DNA of 16,917 nucleotides, taken from assembly GCA_903893335.1 (NCBI GenBank), contig CAITLX010000784.1:1-16917 (forward strand), read 5' to 3'. The notes beneath the pieces are model-generated. The model had not been told where the DNA came from, ran no database searches, and saw only the letters and a list, made by a program, of their open reading frames with translations. Shown in pieces: positions 6,497 to 16,600 of this stretch (the stretch's first letter is position 1; each line of letters starts with the position of its first letter). The position numbers were made by a program, and so were the translations under genes. This DNA comes from an uncultured delta proteobacterium. GTDB lineage: Bacteria > Myxococcota_A > Polyangia > Polyangiales > Polyangiaceae.

Positions 6497-7728
6497 GCGT
6501 CGCGCGTCCGCGCCTTGGCCAGCTCGATGCGCGCGATGAGCCCCTTGTGCACCTCGTCGGGGCCGTCGGCGAGGCGCAGGCTGCGCGCCTGGATGAAGAA
6601 GCCGCCGAGCGGCGTGTCGCGCGTGAGCCCCGCGCCGCCGTGCATCTGGATGGCGTCGTCGACCACCTGCTGCAAGACGCGCGGCGCGACGACCTTGATG
6701 GCCGACACCTCCGTCATGGCGCCCATCGCGCCGAGCGCGTCGAGCTTCCACGCGGCGTAGAGCGTGAGCAGCCGCGCCTGGTCGATCGCGATGCGCGCCT
6801 CGGCGACGCGCTCGCGGTTGCCGCCGAGGTTGAGCAGCGGCTTGCCGAACGCCGTGCGCGCGAGCCCGCGGTCGATCATCAGCTCGAGCGCCGCCTCGGC
6901 GGCGCCGATGCAGCGCATGCAGTGGTGGATGCGCCCCGGCCCGAGCCGCCCCTGGGCGATCTCGAAGCCCATGCCGAGCCCGGCGATGACGCTCGAGGCG
7001 GGCACGCGCACGTCGTCGAAGGTCACCTCGCCGTGGCCGTGCGGCTCGTCCCACTCGCCGAACACCGGGAGCATGCGCTCGATGCGCACGCCGGGGGCGT
7101 CGAGCGGCACGAGCACCATCGAGTGCTGGTGGTGGCGGTCCTTCGACGCGTCGGCGGTGCGCCCCATGAAGATGGCGACCTTCGCGCGCGGGTTGCCGAG
7201 CCCCGAGGCCCACCACTTGCGCCCGCGCAGCACGACCTCGTCGCCGTCGAGGGTGGCGGTCGCCGCCATGTTGGTCGCGTCCGACGACGCGACGCCGGGC
7301 TCGGTCATGGCGAACACCGAGCGGATCTCGCCGGCCAGCAGCGGCGTGAGCCAGCGCGCCTTCTGCGCCTCGGAGCCGTACTTGTAGAGCACCTCCATGT
7401 TGCCCGAGTCGGGGGCGTTGCAGTTGAACACCTCCGGCGCGAGGAAGCTGCGCCCCGTCTCCTCGGCGACCAGCGCGTAGTCGAGCGTCGAGAGCCCCCC
7501 GCCGAGCACCGGGTCGGGCAGGAAGAGGTTCCACAGCCCCTCGGCCTGGGCCGCGGCCTTCAGCTCGTCGACCAGGGGGTGGACCTGCCAGCGCGTCCAG
7601 TCCTCGCCGTTGCCGCGCGCGGCAAGCTCCCTCCAGTAGCGCCCCTCGACGGGCGCGATGCGCTCTCGGATGAACCGGCGAGCGCGGTCGCGCGTCTCGC
7701 GTGCCTTCGGGCTGGGCTCGAAATCCAT
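6493..7728 (-). CDS. ACAD10/11-type acyl-CoA dehydrogenase
   Basis: A 411-residue flavoprotein. Visible marks are the FAD/substrate motif FAMTEPGVASSDATNM (T142, E143), the RKWWASGLGNP segment, VTFDDVRVPASSVI, and the C-terminal QMHGGAGLTRDTPLGGFF followed by RLADGPDEVHKG. The last two are typical of the ACAD10/11 branch, with D371 where classical short-chain enzymes carry the catalytic glutamate. In mammals this domain is fused to the phosphotransferase; here the two are separate genes with overlapping ends. The likely role is FAD-dependent turnover of a phosphorylated 4-hydroxyacyl-CoA towards a 3-hydroxyacyl-CoA that can enter beta-oxidation; a plain acyl-CoA dehydrogenase role is the alternative. 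ATG 7728 is chosen for its GGAG 8 nt upstream and because it begins the family's usual N-terminus. The spacer between that site and the ATG is a run of eight C. Upstream residues in frame are not conserved-looking. Confidence 0.94.
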   Translation of the reverse strand: MDFEPSPKARETRDRARRFIRERIAPVEGRYWRELAARGNGEDWTRWQVHPLVDELKAAAQAEGLWNLFLPDPVLGGGLSTLDYALVAEETGRSFLAPEVFNCNAPDSGNMEVLYKYGSEAQKARWLTPLLAGEIRSVFAMTEPGVASSDATNMAATATLDGDEVVLRGRKWWASGLGNPRAKVAIFMGRTADASKDRHHQHSMVLVPLDAPGVRIERMLPVFGEWDEPHGHGEVTFDDVRVPASSVIAGLGMGFEIAQGRLGPGRIHHCMRCIGAAEAALELMIDRGLARTAFGKPLLNLGGNRERVAEARIAIDQARLLTLYAAWKLDALGAMGAMTEVSAIKVVAPRVLQQVVDDAIQMHGGAGLTRDTPLGGFFIQARSLRLADGPDEVHKGLIARIELAKARTRDA

Positions 7729-7942
7729 GGGGGGGGCTCCGCTCGGCCCCCCTCGTAGCACGTCGCGCGGGGCCACCGGGAGCCCCGCACGGGGGGCTCG
7801 CACCGGAACACACGCGCAGTCTCTGCGCGTCGGTCGGAAATTCCGCGCGTCACAGGCGCCGACGCGCGCCCCGTGCGCGCATTCTCACGCGGTTTCGGGC
7901 ACATCCACACCTGGCACATCGGTTGCTGCTGAGGCGCGCCCA
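7729..7942. promoter_or_regulatory. Divergent control region between the ACAD and kor operons
   Basis: This 214-bp gap must carry promoters for both operons. On the minus strand the ACAD ribosome binding site GGAG (7740-7737) is followed by eight C and the ATG. On the plus strand GAGG (7931-7934) lies 8 nt before the korA ATG. The part from 7811 to 7930 holds the inverted repeats described separately. I could not place a convincing -10/-35 pair, as expected for a GC-rich genome with degenerate promoters. Confidence 0.5.
7812..7830. promoter_or_regulatory. Perfect 8-bp inverted repeat, candidate operator
   Basis: ACGCGCAG, spacer TCT, CTGCGCGT: both arms match over 8 bases within 19 bp. It sits 84 bp upstream of the ACAD start and 112 bp upstream of the korA start, so one bound regulator could control both directions. 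A second short dyad, GGAA-A-TTCC, lies at 7836-7844, and the 7-mer GCGCGTC occurs on either side of it (7825-7831 and 7845-7851). Size and spacing fit a dimeric helix-turn-helix repressor such as TetR/FadR-like regulators of acyl-CoA genes. No such regulator gene is in the window. Confidence 0.45.
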
Positions 7943-9727
7943 ATGGACGACCTCGTGATCGGCATGGCCGGCTCAGGCGGCGACGGAATCGTCAGCGCCG
8001 GCGAATCTCTCATCTCGGCTGCGACCTACGAAGGCTACTACGCCATGATGACCAAGAGCTTCGGCTCCCAGGTCCGTGGCGGCGAGTCTTCCTGTCGCGT
8101 CCGGCTCTCCACGCACCGCGTGCTCAACCCGGGCGGCGCGCTCGACGTGGCCATCGCCCTCAACTGGGATGACTTCCTCAAGTTCGGCGCCGAGCTTCCG
8201 GTCGCCGGCACGACGATCGTCATCTACGAGTCCAAGACGGGCGTCGCGCCCGACGCGCTCCCGCTGGTCGGGGTGGCGCCGCGCGAGGTCTTCGCGGTCC
8301 CCATCGGCGAGCTCGCCAAGCAGGGCGCCGGCAGCGACAAGGCGAAGAACACCGTCGTGCTCGGCCTGCTCGCCGGCTGGTTCGGCCTGGCGCGCACGTC
8401 GATCCTCCGCGGCCTTCGCAAGAAGTTCATCAAGAAGGGCGAGGCGCTCGTCGCCGCCAACGAGAAGGCCTTCCAGCTCGGCGAGCAGTACGCGAAGGAG
8501 CACCCCCTCGCGACCCCGCGCGCCATGGACGCCCCCGGCGTCCAGCCCGGCAGCCGCCTGCTCACCGACGGCAACGACATGGCCGCCGCCGCCGCGCTCT
8601 TCGCGGGCTGCGAGTTCTTCGGCGGCTACCCCATCACCCCCTCCACCGAGGTGATGCAGTTCTTCAACCGCGAGGTGTGGAAGTACGGCGGCGCCGTGCT
8701 CCAGTGCGAGGACGAGATCGCCGGCATCGGCGCGGCGCTCGGCGCCTCGTTCGCGGGCAAGAAGTCGATGACGTCCACCTCGGGCCCCGGCCTCTCGCTC
8801 AAGAGCGAGATCATGGGCCTCGCGAGCATCGCCGAGCTCCCCCTCGTCATCATCGACGTGCAGCGCGGCGGCCCGTCCACCGGCCTGCCCACCAAGAGCG
8901 AGCAGTCCGACCTCTTCGCCGCCGCCTACTCGGCGCACGGCGACGTGCTCCGCCCCGTGCTCGCCCCGACGTCGGTCGCCGACACCTTCGACGTCACCGT
9001 CGAGGCGTTCAACATCGCCGAGCGCTACCAGACGCCGGTCATCATCCTGTCCGACCAGGAGGTCGCGCAGCGCAAGGAGACGGTCGACCCGATCGACCCC
9101 GCGCGCTTCACGATCGAGACGCGCCGCGTGCCCACCGCGGCCGAGCTGACCGACTACCAGCGCTACCGCTTCACCGACGACGGCGTCAGCCCCCTCAGCC
9201 ACCCCGGCATGCAGGGCGGCAACTACCAGGGCGCCGGCATCGAGCACAACGAGCGCGCCAACCCGACGGCGAGCGGCAAGCTCCACGAGCAGATGAACGC
9301 GAAGCGCTTCAAGAAGCTCGCGCCGCTGCAGCGCCGCAAGGACCTCTTCCACATCGACGGCAACCCCAAGGCGCCGCTCGCCCTCATCTCGTGGGGCTCC
9401 ATCGCGGGCGTCACCCGCGAGGCCTACGAGGCCGCGCGCAAGGAGGGGCTCGACGTGAAGCTCCTCGTGCCGTGGCTCGTCTACCCCGTCGCCGAGGAGA
9501 TCTACCGCGACTTCTTCTCGTCGGTGCGCTCCGGCTTCGTCGTCGAGCAGTCCTACCAGGGCCAGCTCTACCGCATCCTGCGCAGCTACGTCGAGGTGCC
9601 CGCAGGCGTCGTGGCCTTCTGCCGCAGCGGCGCCAACCCGATCCAGCCCGGCGACGTCCTCGCCAAGCTGCGAACCGCTTCACTCACGCTTCAAGAGCCT
9701 GCCGTGCAGGTCCCCGTGGAGGATTGA
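7943..9727 (+). CDS. korA: 2-oxoacid:ferredoxin oxidoreductase, alpha subunit (fused gamma-alpha)
   Basis: A 594-residue subunit. With KorB it oxidatively decarboxylates a 2-oxoacid to acyl-CoA and reduces ferredoxin. Residues 1 to about 190 form the gamma domain, opening with MDDLVIGMAGSGGDGIVSAG (glycine motif at 10-15). From about 200 comes the alpha pyrimidine-binding domain. It has YPITPSTEV at 229-237, the motif that in archaeal enzymes governs substrate and CoA handling, and GPSTGLPTKSEQSDL at 310-324. The domain from about 400 to the end includes the LISWGSIAG region. This gamma-alpha fusion with a short beta partner is the KorAB two-subunit form, usually active on 2-oxoglutarate; pyruvate or branched substrates cannot be excluded. 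ATG 7943 has GAGG 8 nt upstream and begins the conserved N-terminus. It is the first gene of the operon, with only 2 bp between its stop and the korB start. No separate ferredoxin-like delta subunit is seen. Confidence 0.95.
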   Translation: MDDLVIGMAGSGGDGIVSAGESLISAATYEGYYAMMTKSFGSQVRGGESSCRVRLSTHRVLNPGGALDVAIALNWDDFLKFGAELPVAGTTIVIYESKTGVAPDALPLVGVAPREVFAVPIGELAKQGAGSDKAKNTVVLGLLAGWFGLARTSILRGLRKKFIKKGEALVAANEKAFQLGEQYAKEHPLATPRAMDAPGVQPGSRLLTDGNDMAAAAALFAGCEFFGGYPITPSTEVMQFFNREVWKYGGAVLQCEDEIAGIGAALGASFAGKKSMTSTSGPGLSLKSEIMGLASIAELPLVIIDVQRGGPSTGLPTKSEQSDLFAAAYSAHGDVLRPVLAPTSVADTFDVTVEAFNIAERYQTPVIILSDQEVAQRKETVDPIDPARFTIETRRVPTAAELTDYQRYRFTDDGVSPLSHPGMQGGNYQGAGIEHNERANPTASGKLHEQMNAKRFKKLAPLQRRKDLFHIDGNPKAPLALISWGSIAGVTREAYEAARKEGLDVKLLVPWLVYPVAEEIYRDFFSSVRSGFVVEQSYQGQLYRILRSYVEVPAGVVAFCRSGANPIQPGDVLAKLRTASLTLQEPAVQVPVED

Positions 9728-9729
9728 CC

Positions 9730-10617
9730 GTGCCCACCTCCGTCGCGGCGCTCGCCGCCTACCAGTCCAAAGACTTCAAGAGCGACCTCAAGCCCATCTG
9801 GTGCCCCGGATGCGGCGACTTCGGCGTCGTTCAGGCCATCTACCGTGCGCTCGCGGCCATCGGCCGCGCGCCGCACGACATCGCGTTCGTCTCGGGCATC
9901 GGCTGCTCGAGCCGCATCCCCGGCTACACCACGGCCTACGGGTTCAACAGCGTGCACGGTCGCGCGCTGCCGATCGCGCAGGGCATCAAGCTGGCCAACC
10001 CCGACCTGCTGGTGCTCGTCGCCAGCGGTGACGGCGACGGCTTCTCGATCGGCGGCGGGCACGTGCCCCACGCGGTGCGGCGCAACATCGACATCACGTA
10101 CATCGTGATGGACAACCAGATCTACGGCCTCACCAAGGGTCAGCTCTCGCCGACCTCGCCCAAGGGCCTCAAGACGGTCACCTCGGAGTACGGCTCGCTC
10201 GAGGAGCCCGTCAACCCGCTGATGTACATGCTGGCCTACGGCGCGGGCTTCGTCGGCCAGGGCACCCCGGCCGACATGGCGGGCCTCGCCGACGTCATCG
10301 AGCAGGCCACGCGCTACCCCGGCTTCTCCTTCGTCAACGTGCAGTCGCCGTGCGTCACGTTCGGCGAGGACGACGACCAGGTGAAGGACCACCGCGCGAA
10401 CATGAAGTCGCTCGCCTCGCTCGGCCACGACCCGACCGACCGCCTCGCGGCGATGGGCCTCGCGCAGGGCTACGGCACCGACCTTCACACGGGCATCTTC
10501 TACAAGAACCCGAATCCGCCGCCGACCTTCGACGCGCAGATGCGCGTGCGCCAGGCCGAGCTCGCGCCCAAGGCGCTCCCGCGCGAGCGCATCCTCGACA
10601 TGTTCGTGCAACGGTAG
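9730..10617 (+). CDS. korB: 2-oxoacid:ferredoxin oxidoreductase, beta subunit (TPP and Fe-S)
   Basis: A 295-residue subunit that binds thiamine diphosphate and one [4Fe-4S] cluster. The four expected cysteine ligands are present: C25 and C28 (WCPGCGDFG), C59 (SGIGCSS) and C208 (QSPCVTF). The thiamine motif begins GDGDGFSIGGG at 100 and runs to the asparagine of VMDNQIYGLTKGQ. The stretch QLSPTSPKGLKT is typical of KorB. Length is normal for the family. GTG 9730 is supported by GGAGG 7 nt upstream, inside the end of korA, so the pair is translationally close. The next gene's ribosome binding site overlaps this stop codon, which ties rubrerythrin synthesis to korB. Exposed Fe-S chemistry in this enzyme class is often oxygen-sensitive, although KorAB-type enzymes from aerobes can be stable. 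Confidence 0.96.
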   Translation: MPTSVAALAAYQSKDFKSDLKPIWCPGCGDFGVVQAIYRALAAIGRAPHDIAFVSGIGCSSRIPGYTTAYGFNSVHGRALPIAQGIKLANPDLLVLVASGDGDGFSIGGGHVPHAVRRNIDITYIVMDNQIYGLTKGQLSPTSPKGLKTVTSEYGSLEEPVNPLMYMLAYGAGFVGQGTPADMAGLADVIEQATRYPGFSFVNVQSPCVTFGEDDDQVKDHRANMKSLASLGHDPTDRLAAMGLAQGYGTDLHTGIFYKNPNPPPTFDAQMRVRQAELAPKALPRERILDMFVQR

Positions 10618-10628
10618 GAGACACCGCC

Positions 10629-11156
10629 GTGACCAAGACCCGTTCGATCGACTTCTCCAAGCTCGGCCTGCGCGACGCCCTCGACCTCGCCACCATCATC
10701 GAGGAGGAGGCCAAGGAGCGCTACCAGGAGCTGGCCGACCAGATGGAGCTGCACCACAACGCTGCGGCCGCTCACTTCTTCCGCTTCATGCACGACGTCG
10801 AGGTCATCCACGAGCGCAAGCTCTTCGAGCGTCGCACCGCGCTGTTCGGCAAGGAGCCCCGCACGGTCGACCGCGGCATGATCTTCGACATCGAGGCGCC
10901 CGACTACGACAGCGTCCGCGCGACGATGACGCCGCGTCAGGCGCTGCACACGGCGCTGGCCGCCGAGGTCAAGGCCTTCGAGTTCTTCGAGGCCTCCCTG
11001 CCCTCCGTGACCGACGCCGACGTCCGCGAGCTCTTCACCGAGCTGCGCGACGAGGAGCTCGAGCACCAGGGCCTGGTGCAGAAGCAGATCACGGCGCTGG
11101 CCCCCGACGACGCGATCACGACCGAGGACATGGGCGACGACCCCGTCGCGCAGTAA
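10629..11156 (+). CDS. Rubrerythrin-type ferritin-like di-iron protein without rubredoxin domain
   Basis: A 175-residue four-helix di-iron protein. Ligand motifs are in the expected order: E26/E27 in IIEEEAKERY, E58-x-x-H61 in DVEVIHERK, E113 in ALAAEVKAFEFFE, and E143-x-x-H146 in RDEELEHQG. No CxxC pairs follow, so it lacks the C-terminal rubredoxin domain of classical rubrerythrin and would need an external electron donor, possibly ferredoxin reduced by KorAB. The family reduces hydrogen peroxide; some members act in iron storage or as di-iron oxygenases. The last 20 residues are acidic and probably disordered. GTG 10629 follows AGGAG at 10616-10620 that overlaps the korB stop, with 8 nt spacing. 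The position directly behind korB suggests protection of the Fe-S enzyme. Confidence 0.92.
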   Translation: MTKTRSIDFSKLGLRDALDLATIIEEEAKERYQELADQMELHHNAAAAHFFRFMHDVEVIHERKLFERRTALFGKEPRTVDRGMIFDIEAPDYDSVRATMTPRQALHTALAAEVKAFEFFEASLPSVTDADVRELFTELRDEELEHQGLVQKQITALAPDDAITTEDMGDDPVAQ

Positions 11157-11222
11157 GCTGGTGCGCAGCGCGCGCTACGCGCCCGAATGAGAGCAGGCGC
11201 GCCAGGCGCAGGGAGGACGATC

Positions 11223-11669
11223 ATGCTGCTGAGCCAGATTCGCGACGAGCTCCTCGCCCAGCACGCGGAGCTCCGCACCATGATCGACACGCTCACGCAC
11301 ATGCTCGGCCGCTGGAAGGCGGGCGAGGCGGTGCGCGACGACGTCGAGGGCACCCTCGGGCTGCTGGCCGACGCCTTCCGCACGCACAACGCGCGCGAGG
11401 AGGAGCTCCTCGGCGACGTCATCCGCACCATCGACGCCTGGGGCCCCGCGCGCGCCGACATCATGACCGACGAGCACGCGCAGGAGCACGCCGAGATGTA
11501 CGACGCGCTCGTCGGAGCGCACCGCGCGCCCGACGCCGCGGCGGCCGAGGTCGTCGTGCGCCAGGTCATCGAGCGCCTGCTCGACCACATGGTCCGCGAG
11601 GAGAAGACCTGCCTCTCGGAGCAGGTGCTGCACGACGACCCGTTCGCCGCCGACTACTTCGGAGGCTGA
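11223..11669 (+). CDS. Hemerythrin-like di-iron protein
   Basis: A 148-residue single-domain protein with the full hemerythrin ligand pattern over four helices: H14 (AQHAEL), H55 with E59 (THNAREE), H85 with H89 (DEHAQEHAEM) and H122 with an acidic residue at 126 or 127 (LDHMVREEK). The last position is normally aspartate in HxxxxD, and here it is glutamate. Such proteins bind oxygen reversibly or handle nitric oxide and peroxide in the cytoplasm. ATG 11223 is chosen for GGGAGG at 11211-11216, 6 nt upstream. The gene is 66 bp after the rubrerythrin and 49 bp before a hybrid histidine kinase, all on one strand. Oxygen scavenging or delivery near KorAB, or signalling to the kinase, are both possible. 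A true cytochrome or DUF family is unlikely given the ligand set. Confidence 0.92.
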   Translation: MLLSQIRDELLAQHAELRTMIDTLTHMLGRWKAGEAVRDDVEGTLGLLADAFRTHNAREEELLGDVIRTIDAWGPARADIMTDEHAQEHAEMYDALVGAHRAPDAAAAEVVVRQVIERLLDHMVREEKTCLSEQVLHDDPFAADYFGG

Positions 11670-11718
11670 CGCTCACGGCGGGGGCGCGCCGTCGGACGGC
11701 GGGAGGAGGGACGGCATC

Positions 11719-13674
<1,956 letters not shown>

Positions 13675-13692
13675 CGCGCGCCGCCGCGCGGC

Positions 13693-16600
13693 TCAGCCGC
13701 CGTCGAGCACCTCGCGCACGCGCGCGAGCAGCTCCGCGCGCGCGAAGGGCTTCGGCATGATCACCACCTCGGACGCGAGCGCCGCCTGGCCCGCCAGCGC
13801 GTCCGCGGCGTACCCCGACATGAAGAGCCGCTTCACCTCGGGGCGGATCGCGAGCACCCGCCTCGACAGCTCCACACCGCTCATGCCGGGCATCACCAGA
13901 TCCGTGACGAGCAAATCGATCGCCCCGGCGTGCTCGGACGCGATGCGGACCCCCTCGACCGGGCTCCCCGCGGCGAGCACGACGTAGCCCTGCGCCTCGA
14001 GGATGCGCCGCGCCACGCGCAGCATCGCCGCCTCGTCCTCGACGAGCAGGATCGTCTCTCGCCCGCGCCGGGGGGTGTCCACTGCGCCGCCGCTGGGCCG
14101 CTCCTCGGGGGGGCCCACGTGCCGAGGCAAGTGGACGGTGAAGGTCGCGCCGTCGCCGGGCGCGCTCGACACGTGGATGAGCCCGCCCATCTGCCGGACG
14201 GCGCCGTAGACCGTGGCCAGGCCGAGGCCGGTCCCCTCGCCTACCGCCTTGGTCGTGAAGAAGGGCTCGAAGACGTGATCGAGCACGTCGACCGCGATGC
14301 CGGCGCCGTCGTCGCGCACCGAAAGCCGGACGTACTCGCCGGGCACGAACCCGCCGTGCGCGGCGCAGTACGCTTCGTCGAACGTGTCGTTGCCCGTCTC
14401 GATCACCACGCTGCCGACGTCCAAGATCGCGTCGCGCGCGTTGACGCAGAGGTTGGCGAGGATCTGATCGAGCAGCGACGGGTCGGCCTCGACCAGCCAC
14501 AGCCCCCCGGCGGGTTGCCACTCGATCTGGACATTCTCGCCAATCAGCCGCTGGAGCATCCTCAGCATTCCGCTGACGGCGTCGTTCAGGTTCAGCGGCT
14601 TGGGCGCGACGGTCTGCTTGCGCGCGAAGGTCAGCAGCTGACGCGTCAGGTCCGCCGACCGCTGCGCCGCCTTGCGGATCTCGAGCAGGTCCGCGTGCAG
14701 CGGCAGCGCCGGTGCGACCTCGCCGATGGCCATCTCGGCGTAGCCGAGGATGGCGCCGAGCATGTTGTTGAAGTCGTGGGCGACGCCGCCGGCCAGCCGC
14801 CCGATCGCCTCGAGCTTCTGCGCCTGCTGAAGCTGGGACTGGAGGTCGAACCGCTCGGCCTCCGCTTGCCGCCGCTCGCTCAGGTCGAGCGCCGACGAGA
14901 GCAGGCGCGGCACGCCGTCGAGCCCGATGAACTCGCCGCTGTACAGCACGGGGACGACGTGGCCGTCCTTGGCGCGCATCTCGAGCTCGATCGTCGCGCC
15001 CTTGCCCCCTTCGGACAGATGCCTCAGCAGCCGCGCGCGGTTGTCGGGGGTGATCCACCCGATCTCGAGCGCGCTGCGGCCGACGACCTCCTCTCGCGTG
15101 AAGCCGGAGACGCGCAGGAAGGTCTCGTTGACGTCGAGGTAGACCCCTGTGCCCATCTCGCTGATGGACATGAGCGCCGGCGCGTCGCGGAAGGCCGCCG
15201 CGAACCTCCGCTCGCTCTCGACGAGCGCCTGCCCGGCGAGCTTGCGCGCGTCGATGTCCATCGCGATACCGACGTAGCGCTCGACCCGCCCCTCTGCGTC
15301 ACGCAGCGCCCGCGCCTGCGAGCGCATCCAGCGCGTCGCGCCGCTGGCGTGCACGACGCGCCACTCGATGTCGATGTCGAGCCCTTCCGGGGTCGTCTTC
15401 GCGAGGTAGTCGAGGGTCGGCTGCCGGTCGTCGACGTGCACGACCGACAACCACGCCTCGAAGGAGGGAGCCACGCCCCCGCGCTCGAGCCCGTAGAGGC
15501 GGTAGAGGTCGTCGGACCAATCGCTGTTCTCGTTCGTCTTGACGTTCCACTCCCAGGAACCGGCGTTCGCCGCGTCGAGCGCGAGGGTGAGCCGCTCGAC
15601 CGTGGTGGCGCGCTCGCGCTCGCGGCTCCTGCGCTCGCCGATGTCCTGCACGTGCGACACGAAGTGCAGAGGGGCGCCCTGTGCGTCGCGCACGAGCCCG
15701 ACGTTGAGCTGCGTCCAGACCTCGCCGCCGTCCTTGCGGACGAAGCGCTTGTCCATCTGGTAGCCCGACCGTCGCCCCGCGAGCACGTCGGCGACGAGCG
15801 CCAGGTCGTCGGCGAGATCGTCGGGGTGGGTGATGCTCTGAAAATCGATGCCGAGCAGGTCCGCCTCGGGCCAGCCCACGATGGCGCAGAAGGCCTCATT
15901 CACCCGGAAGAAGCGACCGTCGGGAGAGACGAGCACCATGCCGATGGGCGAGCCGCCGAAGGCCTTCTCGAGCCGCTCGGCGCTCAGGCGCCGGGCAGCC
16001 TCGACCTGGCGAATCTCGAGCTCGGCCGCGGCGCGTATCGCGACGAGCGCGAGCGTGCGCTCGGCGAGGCCCGACTCCTCCATCGGCGCGCGCGAGATGA
16101 GCGCGATGAGCCCGATGGGCTTGCCGCTCGAGCCCCAGAGCGTGACGCCGAGGTAACCCTCCGCCTTCATGTCTTGCAGCACCGCGTCGTTCGGGAAGAG
16201 GTGGCGCACGCCGCGCGGGAAGCTGCAGACGTTCTTGCCGACGACGTCGCCGCAGGGGGTCTCTTTCAGCGTGTACGACACGTTGTCGTCGAAGCGGCCG
16301 TCGAACCAGACCGCCTCGGTCTCGGCGCTCAGCTCGTCGCCCGCGAGCCGGTCGATGCAGACGAAGTCCACGCCAAGCTGCTCGCCGAGGAAGCGCGCGA
16401 GCGCGCGGAAGATGTCCTCGCCGGTTACGAGCCAGGGCGCGGCGGCGAGGAACTCCTTCGCGTCGTCGAGCCGCTTGCGGGCCGTGATGTCGAGGAAGGT
16501 GGCGTAGGCGCGGTACGGCGTCGCCTCACCCTCGCGGAAGAGCGGAACGGCGCTGACCTCGATCCAGCGGGCGCTCGCGTCCCCGGCGTTGTGGACGCCC

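Noticed and set aside
5411..7813. Single 800-residue fusion of acyl-CoA dehydrogenase and phosphotransferase
   Set aside because: The frame is open throughout, but the dehydrogenase is read in another frame from 7728. Upstream of 6496 this frame is low-complexity Arg/Ala/Gly, so the two are separate genes overlapping by GTGA.
7932..7939. GGCGCGCC palindrome at the korA ribosome binding site, also present upstream of the hemerythrin gene
   Set aside because: An all-GC 8-mer is expected several times by chance in 17 kb of DNA this rich in GC.
13675..13692. Intrinsic terminator between the convergent kinases
   Set aside because: The 18-bp gap holds a short GC palindrome but no T tract on either strand.
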